DNA of 64,000 bases from Siphonodentalium dalli (lineage: Eukaryota; Mollusca; Scaphopoda; Gadilida; Siphonodentaliidae), in assembly GCA_032622095.1 (NCBI GenBank), contig CP136067.1, positions 74,116,705-74,180,704 of the forward strand, read 5' to 3'. Position numbers and translations under genes: made by a program. The notes below the pieces were generated by a model, which saw nothing but the letters and a program-made list of their open reading frames with translations, had not been told where the DNA came from and ran no database searches. This document shows positions 12,158 to 21,061 of this stretch, piece by piece (positions within the stretch are counted from its first letter, which is position 1; the number at the start of each line of letters is the position of its first letter).

Positions 12158-12254
12158 ATGATGAGGCATCTGTCACGTAATAATTCCAATGCTTCAGTTT
12201 TACTGAGTTTCAGAAAATTGGATCTGGAGAAGCCTGTTGTTGCGAAATGGACAG
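12158..12254 (+). CDS. Candidate first coding exon of the host gene
   Basis: Two adjacent ATGs (12158 and 12161) open a frame with an in-frame TAA a short way upstream. It reads MMRHLSRNNSNASVLLSFRK then LDLEKPVVAKWT and reaches a strong donor, CAG|GTATGT, at 12255. It ends after one base (G) of a codon. The next supported exon (48010) begins with the last two bases (AA) of a codon, so joining gives GAA (Glu) and keeps the frame. The 35.7-kb gap could hide further exons. Evidence is limited to coding flavour, donor strength and phase match. A different gene, or chance, remains possible. Confidence 0.35.
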
Positions 12255-13400
12255 GTATGTTGTGAAATTATCTTATTTTATTTGTTTCTGTAATCTTTTA
12301 ATTTGATATATATTTAAGACGTAATGAGATAAAGCCACATGGCGATTTGCATTCCAAAATACACCTAATATATTATACACTTTTGAATTTTTCCGGCACC
12401 AAAATAAACACCTAAAAAAGGAAGTTTTCATGATGGTTTTCTAACCTTCTTCTGATTGTCGCTTGATTGGAAAATTTGCCATTTTTCGTTATTGGAGAAC
12501 TATCAATAATGAATATCAGAACACAGGTTATCAATTTCTCTATGTTCTTCTTGGTGGTGAATGTTTTTATGTGTACATAATACTGACATTCGGATCAACC
12601 ATCCATCATTGTCAGTCCATCTGTTCAGCTGTTCATCTGTTAACCTGTCTCTAGACACTTGCTATCTGACATGCTTTAAACTCAAGTATTTTTTATCGGA
12701 TCGTTTTCAAATTTTATGTGCATTTTTTATATGATGACATATGCCTCACCTGTATAGTTCTTAGTATCGATTGGATGATCGGTTTAGAAATAATTAACCC
12801 TTTCACACACATGCCATCCGATTCAATAAATCAAACACTTTTCTTTTGATTTACCTCATTTTCTTTCCTAGGTTTTCCTTTATAGCACACTCTTCATCTG
12901 TATGAATTTTTGTTTTGATTAATTAACCTTTGTACTCTTGAACCAGGGTTATTAATGAACACTCTATGTGACAGTTTTGTGCCATTAATTAGGTGTGACA
13001 TCCTGTTTTGAAAATATGAGGATTTTATTGCAAAGATTGAATGTAATATAGTGACATCAATAAATTATTGTGTGAACATCCAATATCCAGAGTATATGAG
13101 AGTACATTTTTTACATGTTGTCATTCCACATGAAATCCTTTATTGTTCATCATGCTTGTGTGCATCGTGTGTGTGTGCGTCCGTCCATCCGGAACTTTGT
13201 CTGAGCCTGCATTGTGTCATTTTCTGGTCAATTTTTTAAAAACTTGGCACATACATCAACCAGCATGTGCAACTGCGATTTTGAGTTTGGTCGGACTCAT
13301 TTTGGTGGTTTTATTGCCCTTTTTCGACATAGAATCGTTCATCGTATAAAGCTTAATCAACCAGGAAGTTATAATTTGTGATGAGCCGGTGTATGGGGTC
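12255..13400. other. Intron-like AT-rich sequence with a diverged F3-like patch
   Basis: At 12590-12730 the text GGATCAACCATCCATC, GTCAGTCCATCTGTTCAGC and AACTCAAGTATTTTTTATCGGATC resembles the 2430-2580 repeat, and 13160-13340 has a further CCGTCCATCCGG patch. Otherwise nothing was recognised. It falls in the proposed intron 1. Confidence 0.4.
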
Positions 13401-13679
13401 GATTATTGTTATTATTTGTTCAATCCACATACGTCAAAAGAGCCGGTTTCGGATCCAATCTGACATCTTCCTCAAAGGAAGGTACCAAAATTAAAGGACC
13501 TTGATGAGAAATGATGTCCTACTTAGAAAAGTAATTCCCTGACCTTGAACTCTCATATTATTGCTACCCAACTGTAGACTTTGTAAATCACTACACCTTT
13601 GACAGTTGTAATGACAACAAGAAAAACACTGTCTTCAATGTAAGCTACATTGTATTTCAAACTAGCCAAGTCTAAAGGT

Positions 13680-14253
13680 TCAAATGGAGGATTCTTCAAA
13701 AACGTTTGGAAGATCCCACGCAGATACTAGCCTTCGTTTTGGAGGCATAGAATTAAACATACCCTTCAACATAGAATTAAACATACCCTTCAACATAGAA
13801 TTAAACATACCCTTCAACATTTGAATAATGTGTGGGTGTTGTCCCACTGCTATTCCCGCAATTGATGGCAGAATTGATGAGAGCATGGATCTGTATCCTG
13901 CAACTGTGCAGTATTGTAAAACCAAAGCAAACATAACTGACCAAAAAATCAGCACATTGTGCAATCGCTCGGAATACCAACAACTGAATCTTTTGCATTT
14001 TAACTGATAGTCTTTTCGTGTTGCATGTTGCCAAATTCCTGCAAAGAGATGACGTGACCTTGTAAAACCCTCTGCTTGCAAATATCTGTTGACAGAATGT
14101 TGGCAAGCAGTCAGGTTCATCAGGTTTGGTTCCGGATGAGGTACATGTACCTTCCCTTAATATTGTGTTAACATCCGTTCTGCCACTGGTAACTGGAGTG
14201 GATGATCGACTAGAAATTTCAATATCATTGGAAACCAGAACTGTCTTGGCCAA
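13680..14253 (-). pseudogene. DIRS tyrosine recombinase N-terminal part, with 24-bp triplication
   Basis: Two overlapping frames (13680-14120 and 13801-14253) carry the domain that binds DNA ahead of the recombinase catalytic core. Motifs VAGYRSMLSSILP, GQHPHIIQMLKG and SAWDLPNVFEE match the conserved region of DIRS recombinases. The piece MLKGMFNS is repeated three times because the 24-bp unit ATAGAATTAAACATACCCTT+CAAC is tandemly triplicated at 13747-13818. The catalytic Arg-His-Arg-Tyr part would lie below 13680 and is not recognisable. Confidence 0.65.
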
Positions 14254-14833
14254 TGCAGATCTATTAATATTAGTGGCATCTATTACAAATTGGGGTTTTC
14301 TTGTTGTGAAAAAATTGCGAACAGATCCATTTTGGTAGACTCTAGAGACAAAAATTCTTTTAAGCTAATATTGAGTCCAACTCCCATCCTGTCTCCCTCA
14401 CATAACATAAAATCTACAAGCTGGTTCTGGACCCCTGCTATGTGAGCTGATCTTAGAACCAAAGTTCCTAGAGCTAACAGACCAAGGGATCTGGTCCTCG
14501 TATTATCGGGTCATATAAGCACCTCTTTGTGACACCAAGTCTTGGGTGCAGTGATTTATTGCTATAATACATGTATTACTGCTTTCATATTCAGATTGTT
14601 AATACCCTGTACTGTCTACTCCTTAAAATGGGACCCCCGTTCCTGAAGACTGGCATCAATTGTGATCGAAAACGTTTTCCGATCTGAAAAGAGGAATATA
14701 CCCTGTTGCATGTTTGATATTTGTTACCACCAGTTCAGATGGGGTACCAGATCTTGTTTGCACGGGACCATGAGCATGTGTGAATGGCGAACTAGTTGCC
14801 ATCTTTTCAAGAGATACATCTGAATGGGTCTCA

Positions 14834-15784
14834 TCATCTCATGTCAAGACGAGCATTCTGAATCAACTCCAAACTACTACTACTGCTACGATGCCTAATA
14901 GATGCAGATAACTGCGGGCAGTGTCCCATCATCTCAACTGATCCAATACTGCCTGTTGGAGTACTGTTATGTGATATACTGTGAGACAAACTAACTCTTT
15001 GTCCAAATGAAACATGGGTCCCAAAATAAGTTTTTGGATGTTTCGAAATGAGATCTTTTGACATTTATCAATAAACCCAGATTTAGGATGGTTTCCACGA
15101 ACATCTTCTTGTCTTGCAATAGGCCTGTTCGAGATGAATTTAGACAAATCCAGTTGTCTATATGAATGACTAGATGTAGACCCAATGGCTTAAATATGCG
15201 GCTACATTCACAAACCACTTTTGTGTATATGCGAGGGGCTATTATTGCACCAAAACATTTTCTCCACTGATACTGAACACTGCCCACGCTGAATCGGAAA
15301 AAATTCTTGTGGTTTTACCACAATTTTACATGGAGATATGCGTCCTGTACCAGTGTATCTCCATTGAAAAAACCTAATCTCCCTTTTGTAGGTATATAAA
15401 AGGACAAGACCTTTTAGAGTATCCATCTTGAAGGGTTCTTTCCGAATGTAACGGTTCAAGAGTTTTTAGATTTGTGATAGGATGAAAACTGCCATCCAGC
15501 TTCGGTACAAGCCTACAAGGAAAGGTTTACTATAAAAACCTTGATTCGATAGATGGTTTGGTACGACTTCGATAATGTTTGAAGTTAGAAGACTTAAAAT
15601 TTTGTATTTGAGAAAACTTCATCTCTGTTTTGTTCATATGAGTTTCTTTCCCAACTGTGGAAAGGCGGAAATGAAGAAAATCAATTTGATAACCATTTCG
15701 AATGACACCCTTGTGTCCATCTGTCGGCTTTAATATTTTCCCAAGCTTGGTGAAAATGTGTGAATCAACCTCTGACCAGTACAT
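14834..15784 (-). pseudogene. DIRS reverse transcriptase remnant
   Basis: The pieces in order are the RT N-terminal entry (FTKLGKILKPTDGHKGVIRN, GYQIDFL), the LVPKLDGSF strand, the HFKM-like PFKMDTLK, then IRFFQW, then SPSHIHKSGL or, in another frame, APRIYTKVVCECSRIFKPLG, then LHLVIHIDNWICLNSSRTGL and LINVKRSHFE. In active copies the box is YxDD-like (often xIDDW); here it is HIDNW. At least three frameshifts separate the pieces, so no functional enzyme can be made. Confidence 0.7.
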
Positions 15785-15819
15785 TTGGAAACGGATGCTT
15801 GATTCTTACCTTTAAAGAG

Positions 15820-16280
15820 TCATCTGCATTGCGATTTTCCTCTGGTAGAACCACTGTCATATTTTCCACCTCGTCTGTATCCGTAAGAGAACCCTCCTTG
15901 TCCAGCAATTTCCTCTGCCATGAAAAAGAATCCTTTGGAACTATTATTTTGAATTTCGAAAAAGCTCAAACTCAGCTGATTTTGATATGGACAGTTGGTC
16001 CCGATCACTGCTAAACGATTCCGCACATTCCGGCCAGGTTTATAACTATTCTTGTAACTTTCCTGGGTGGTCATTGAGAGGATTTGTCTATCAAATTTCT
16101 CTTAGAAGTTTTGATTGACGACAATTGTTCATTCACAATTTTACTTTTATCTTTGTTCCCTCTAAGAAAACTTTCAAGCTGATCCCCGAATAACCTATCT
16201 GACGTTAATGGTAAAATGGCTAAGTCCTTGGGATCTGCTGCCTGATACAAATTTGAATTGCTGTTTGCCAAAAAATCAAA
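15820..16280 (-). pseudogene. DIRS gag-like C-terminal remnant
   Basis: One frame (16071-16271) has DPKDLAILPLTSDRLFGDQL followed by a charged helix (SFLRGNKDKSKIVNEQLSSI). A second (15820-16074) ends in a Gly/Arg/Tyr-rich stretch, GGFSYGYRRGGKYDSGSTRG. A helix followed by an RG-rich tail just before RT is usual for gag of this group. No zinc knuckle is visible. Confidence 0.5.
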
Positions 16281-18481
16281 TGATGCATGGCCCCTTCATG
16301 GCCTAATTGATCTAACACTGTAGTCGACATCGAAAAATGTCCCTAATTTGATTTTTGTTGTTAGTCGATTCAGGTCAACCACCTCAGCTAGAACTCTTTC
16401 CACGAGGCATGCAAAGATTGTTGTATATAGACATTCACAGCTATTCCTACTTGCGCAGCAGCCTGACCACTATAAGCTGTCTTTTCAATGAATTTGAATT
16501 GATTGGAAAACAACTTTCTTCCAGATCGTGTGCTAATACATCTGTTAGGATCCATATTCAGAACCATATTCAGATACAGATCTGATTTGTGAAGACTTTC
16601 CATGTGTCCTTATCAAACAGTATTGTCTAAATTCATCCAAAGAAGGTACTAGTATTTTCAAGAAATCATTTGAAGACTGCGCAAAAGGGAACTCCTCAAA
16701 TAACTGTTTAGGAAGAGCAGTTAAAAAACGTTGGCTCTTTTCTCTGCCAAGAAGCTTTGAGCATATCTTATCTGTGCTTCGTCAAAGGTCAGTCCACTGA
16801 CACATTCAGGCTGTTTAAGTGTTTAGATATAAAAACATATTTACCAAAAAAGGTGCACTATAAGCCCTTGGTTATGGTATACTAAAGTGTTTAACTTTTA
16901 TCTTGAAAAACAGTTGTGTCATCAAAACTTGTCAATGGCCTGACACGGACAACACATCGTCGTCTGAACTAGTGACACCGTTATCACACTAATTAATGTG
17001 CATCTTTTGTATGTTGACATTCGTATTGGTAGTCTTGCTTTTCGGACAGCCTCTTTGGCTCCTGAACATTAAACTTGTGTTGTCTTACGGGCGACCCTGA
17101 AGATCCCCTAGACTTAGAGTGTTTATCGGGCGATCTAGAAGATCCCCTGGTCTGAGTACTTAGACCAATTATAGTGTCTTAATTTTTTCCGGTATCCTTG
17201 CGAAGTTCCAACATTTCCCATTCTTGCGATGCAATCTATTCATCCAGAAAATCGTAGTGCGACCTTCGTTTGGTCTTAGTATGCTTATGCAGATCATCCA
17301 TTGGAGATTTACAGTAGACTCTGTCAGAGAAAACAGACACCTCAGATTCTGACATTGTAAGTGCAGCACAAAAAATCAGCACATCTGATTGTGAGCACCA
17401 AGAAATCAAACTGGTTATATGCACAATGCGCATGCTCAGCCCGGTTAGAGTAATTAAAAAACTTAACCCAGAGAAGGAACGAAACGTGATGCATTTCCGG
17501 GAGTTTGGGCAGCGAGTTTACGAGGGTTGAGATATCTAATTCTGTATGAATTATGTCAGGTGAGTGACTAATGTTTAAAATAAAATTCATTACATGATTT
17601 CTGATAAGGGACCCCTCACCTATATAAGTGTCTTCTATATTCCATTGATCTGCTTAGAAAATAATTAACCCTTTCCAAGGTTCCCATAGACGCATGCATT
17701 AATGAACATGGACTCTATCCAGTGAAGAGGCATGCAGTCCAGTGCAGTCCGGTCCATCTCTCAGTGGTCTGGTATTCTTGCCAGGACAAGTCCAATCATT
17801 ATAAAATATCTTAAATGGAGGAAAATGTGTTAAATCTTACTTTGGTATATGCGTTTGTGTTACAGAAAGCATCAAGTTACTGCCGGGCAAGCTTGTATTA
17901 AACTCTGGACATCATATATAATACATCGTATGCACATTGTATTTTCTTATCTGCATCATTGCATTGAAGTTAGAGAATGAATAAATGTGCTTAAAACTTG
18001 TGACTTTGACTCAGTGTGGAGAATGTAGTTCACGTTTCCGCTATCCCCTGCATGCTATGATTGGGTTGAGTGTAAATGCTCCAAGTCTTTCAGCACTCAT
18101 AATGTTTTGTTCTTAGCATTGCCAACTGACATATTCCAGATAGATTGGTCAATTTTCGACATGCAGATATGTTGATAAGGGTTTGTTGACATGGTATTGA
18201 TGGTAATTTGCTATTTTAAGTAGTTACTTGTGCATATTTGCAAAATACATATAGTCACTAACTCAAGCACGTGCCGATCAGTGCATTCTCTTGACATCAG
18301 CTGAATCAAAAGACATAGGTGGTAATCACTGTCGTTTGTCGCTGAAACCAAACAATGTATCTCACAAGCTGCTATGTGATCTGACACCAGGTGATCAGAC
18401 ATTTGCAACACTGTGCATTGGCTGGCGATTTGAACTTCGAAGTTCCGTACCAGTTAACCCCAGTAGGGCCAGTACTTAAGC

Positions 18482-18642
18482 TAGGCATACATCTATGTAT
18501 TCAAGTTTGCGAACCTGTACAACCGCTATGGGTGGACCGGTTCAAAGCAGTCAATGATGGCGGTCCAGTCAGGTCCTCGGTCTGGCCCTGGACTGCAGAC
18601 CGGACTGGACCATTTTTTAGCAATCCGGTCTGCATCCCTAGT
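18482..18642. repeat. GTCCGGTCTG-rich repeat end, possible hAT-type terminus
   Basis: It holds GGACTGCAGACCGGACTGGA, CCATTTTTTAGCAATCCGGT and CTGCATCCCTAGTAC. A shorter copy lies at 19605-19660. Read on the minus strand, the end CTAGGGATGCAGACCGG resembles the short C/TAGGGATG terminal repeats of hAT transposons, but no partner end or 8-bp duplication was found. Confidence 0.35.
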
Positions 18643-18814
18643 ACACACATATTAACTCTGTTCCGAAGGCACATACTATTCAATATGATAAGTCAAATAT
18701 TTTTCACCCGATCACTCTCATAATTCACGTCCAAATTAATTATGACACAGTCTTCACTGTCTTCTCCTGTATAGACCTTGGTATTAATTTATCGGTTTTA
18801 ACCCTACCTATAAC
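18643..18814 (+). repeat. Dispersed repeat, copy 1 (partner 30774-30934)
   Basis: Shared text includes AGTCAAATATTTTTCACCCG, ATCACTCTCATAATTC, CCAAATTAATTATGACAC and CCTTGGTATTAATTTATCGG. It is the same strand as the partner and about 90% identical. The class is unknown. Confidence 0.75.
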
Positions 18815-19802
18815 CATAACATTCTATCTAAAGCAATTCTTTATCTGATCAGTCTCATATTTATATGTATACAAGAAAATGATGGACACCCCTTAATATA
18901 TCTTTCAAGTCATGTGTACAGGCATATATTCAGTCCAGATCGAGTTGGTATGGTAAAAGGTATGGGTTAAACATCTGCTGATCGTGATCGGCCTCTGGTT
19001 TAAAGTATTTTTTGCACTGCGAGTGCCTTCGGTCCATGATAGAATGACATGTTTATATGTCTTAGTGAAAACAACACTGGTATGGAAATTAAATTAGATG
19101 GATAATCTTTACCTATATCATAGCATGAACTTTCCAGTAGTTTAATATTGCTGTCAGGAATGTGGGTACAGGGGATTTCGGGGAGTGTCTCAGTCCCAAC
19201 TTGGGTGAATAGTTGGAAAATTGCCTGACACATACTTGTAAGTTGGATTTCAGACCAAAGATGTGGAGTTTGTTGTTTTCAGACAAGAAGTAGAATAGTC
19301 CCCTAATTGTGGCCAAGCGTATTGACTGAAATGTTCAGCAGTTGTGATTTGGAACTAGGGGTGTCAGGTTGGAAATTGTCCACAATTCAGTTGGAAACCC
19401 TGAGGTAAAGTTTGAAAATTGCGGTACAAGTTTGAAAATATTATCCCAGAGGGTGCAATATTTCCTGAACATCAAAATGAGTCTGATTATAGGGGTGTAA
19501 TTATAAATTTTTTGGTGCCCAGAGACACTCTAGCCATGATTGCTGTTTTGAACTTGTTCTACGCCTGCTCAGGATCAAGTCACATTTTTAGCTCAAATTT
19601 ACTTGATCCCTGGACTGCGGACCGGACCATTTTTAGCGATCTGGTCTGCATCCCTAGTACCAGACCTGTTAAGTTTTGAAAATGTCAATCCGGGAGATTT
19701 TTGCGGGAGGTATGCCCAAATATGTTCATGTTCCAAAAATCATTTTTATGATGAAGATTACATAGCTTTTATGAGTTTCTATTTGTGTTTATTTTATAAA
19801 TA

Positions 19803-20474
19803 TACTAGCAGGTTAGCCCTTCACTGGCGTGGTTCGTCTCATGGCTTTGTTCGAAAAAGCAATTGCAACAGCTTCCGAGACACGTATGCTGCATCTAGGG
19901 GTAAAATTTCGTCGAAATCCGCCAGTTTTACCTGATTTGACCTTGAATTGATCATTTTCATGGTCAGGTCGGGGTCACAATTTAACCCGTCCATGACACT
20001 TCCCGTAGGTAGCAAGTTTGAGCTCAATTGGTTCGAGTCTATAAAGGACACACACATATATATCATTTGTGGGTACCCGTTTCAAGGTGAAGATCACCTC
20101 GGGCGGAAAAACTGACCCGATGAAAATCTCCCCCGTTCCTAGGAAGCCCTAATCACACAACACGCTCATGTCTGGATACAGTCACACTCACGTGTGGACC
20201 CAGGCGTAAGAATAACATTACACGCATACGCTCTTTATCAACGACACTGCGGATACGAACGCTCTTTAACTATCAATGCGATTTACTCCACAGTGCCGTT
20301 TTTGTGACTGGGTGTGGAGAACGGGTGCTTGGCACAACGACCATTCCCGTGGTTTTTTACCCTTAGATGGGAAGTTTGGTCTCGATCGGTGCAGCCGTTT
20401 TCGATTCTATAAAGTATATATATATATACACACACATATATATATATATACATAGTTCTCAAAATATATAGTAG
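19803..20474 (+). mobile_element. F1 composite repeat, canonical copy
   Basis: It starts TACTAGCAGGTTAGCCC and ends TTCTCAAAATATATAGTAG. In between are TTGTTCGAAAAAGCAATTGC, GACACTTCCCGTAGGTAGCA, AGTTTGAGCTCAATTGGTTC, ACACGCTCATGTCTGGATAC, two ACGCTCTTTA motifs, TCGATCGGTGCAGCCGTTTT and a (TA)n/(CA)n run. The whole layout recurs inverted at 41335-42038. The transposon class is unknown; there is no coding capacity. Confidence 0.75.
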
Positions 20475-20525
20475 ACTAGCAGGTTAGCCCGCCACTGGCG
20501 GCAATCATCAGAAACATGACAATTT

Positions 20526-20702
20526 AAAAATTTTAAAATTATTTTTTTTTAATTAATTTAATTTTTAAATTAATTTAATTTTTAAATAATAAATTAATTT
20601 AATTTTTAAATAATAAATTAATTTAATTTTTAAATTAATTTAATTTTTAAATTAATTTAATTTTTAAATTAATTTAATTTTTAAATTAATTTAATTTTTT
20701 GT
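20526..20702. repeat. AT-only palindromic minisatellite
   Basis: About nine copies of the 16-17 bp self-complementary unit AATTTAATTTTTAAATTA occur with no G or C. It is hairpin-prone and expected to unwind easily. Similar but shorter text occurs inverted at 41920-41995 within another F1 copy. Confidence 0.85.
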
Positions 20703-20792
20703 TTTTCAATGAGTTAATGATGAGCCCGTCGTTGTCCGGGCTATTCAAAAACCAAATTTCAAGTCGATAGCTCCACCCGTTTTTGAGATCTG

Positions 20793-20797
20793 GTCTG
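20793..20797. repeat. Target-site duplication, left copy
   Basis: GTCTG here is repeated at 24147-24151 on the other side of the element. Five base pairs is the usual duplication made by Ty3-type integrases. Confidence 0.9.
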
Positions 20798-20950
20798 TGT
20801 TATGTTTGGTGAATATAACTTATTATGGAGGAATTGTGTTGATGTAACAACGAGCATTGGCAAACAAGAGGAATATATTCTAGCCAATAATAATCTGGTC
20901 TCAACCAACAGGGTACATAACAACGCGTAGTATAAGTCCAAAGTCTATCA
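20798..20950 (-). repeat. 3' LTR (relative to the minus-strand element)
   Basis: It is 153 bp, starts TGTTATGTTTGG on the plus strand and ends TCTATCA. It is identical, base for base, to 23994-24146. It is short for an LTR of this class. No TATA or poly(A) signal was firmly identified. Confidence 0.95.
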
Positions 20951-21011
20951 TCTCCCTTCCGAGATTAAGTCCATCAATCTATCACCTCCCTTCCGAAATT
21001 AAGTTCATAAT
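20945..21011 (-). promoter_or_regulatory. Polypurine tract, tandemly duplicated
   Basis: The minus strand reads GGAAGGGAGA immediately before the 3' LTR, which is the expected plus-strand primer. A 34-bp tandem duplication (20945-20978 and 20979-21012) copies the LTR end CTATCA together with the purine tract, so a second tract, GGAAGGGAGG, lies 34 bp upstream. Confidence 0.75.
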
Positions 21012-21061
21012 CTCCTCTCTCGTATCCACTGTTGTCGAAGTAACGTTTATCACCCTGAGAG

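Larger units (their letters stand above)
13400..17435 (-). mobile_element. Degenerate DIRS-like (tyrosine-recombinase) retrotransposon
   Basis: Minus-strand order matches DIRS-like elements. A gag-like region starts near 17355 (MSESEVSVFSDRVYCKSPMD), with an SR-type repeat RGSS.SP near 17100-17150, LTSDRLFGDQLESFLRG near 16180 and a Gly/Arg-rich end near 15850. RT follows: GVIRNGYQIDFL (15690), LVPKLDGSFHPITNLKTLEP (15470), PFKMDTLK (15420), APRIYTKVV (15235) and the active-site box HIDNW (15150-15164). RNase H has IDASLQERGSH near 14650. The tyrosine-recombinase N-terminal part follows, with GIAVGQHPHIIQMLKGMFNS and AWDLPNVFEES (13680-13860), and its poorly preserved remainder extends to about 13400. 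Stops and shifts occur throughout. The RT box has Asn for the second Asp. No terminal repeats were found, so the outer limits are approximate. Confidence 0.75.

Noticed and set aside
20726-20760. GAGCCCGTCGTTGTCCGGGC as a possible tRNA/hairpin gene
   Set aside because: It is the F2-type start (CCCGACTTCGTCCGGGCTA) seen in other repeat copies.
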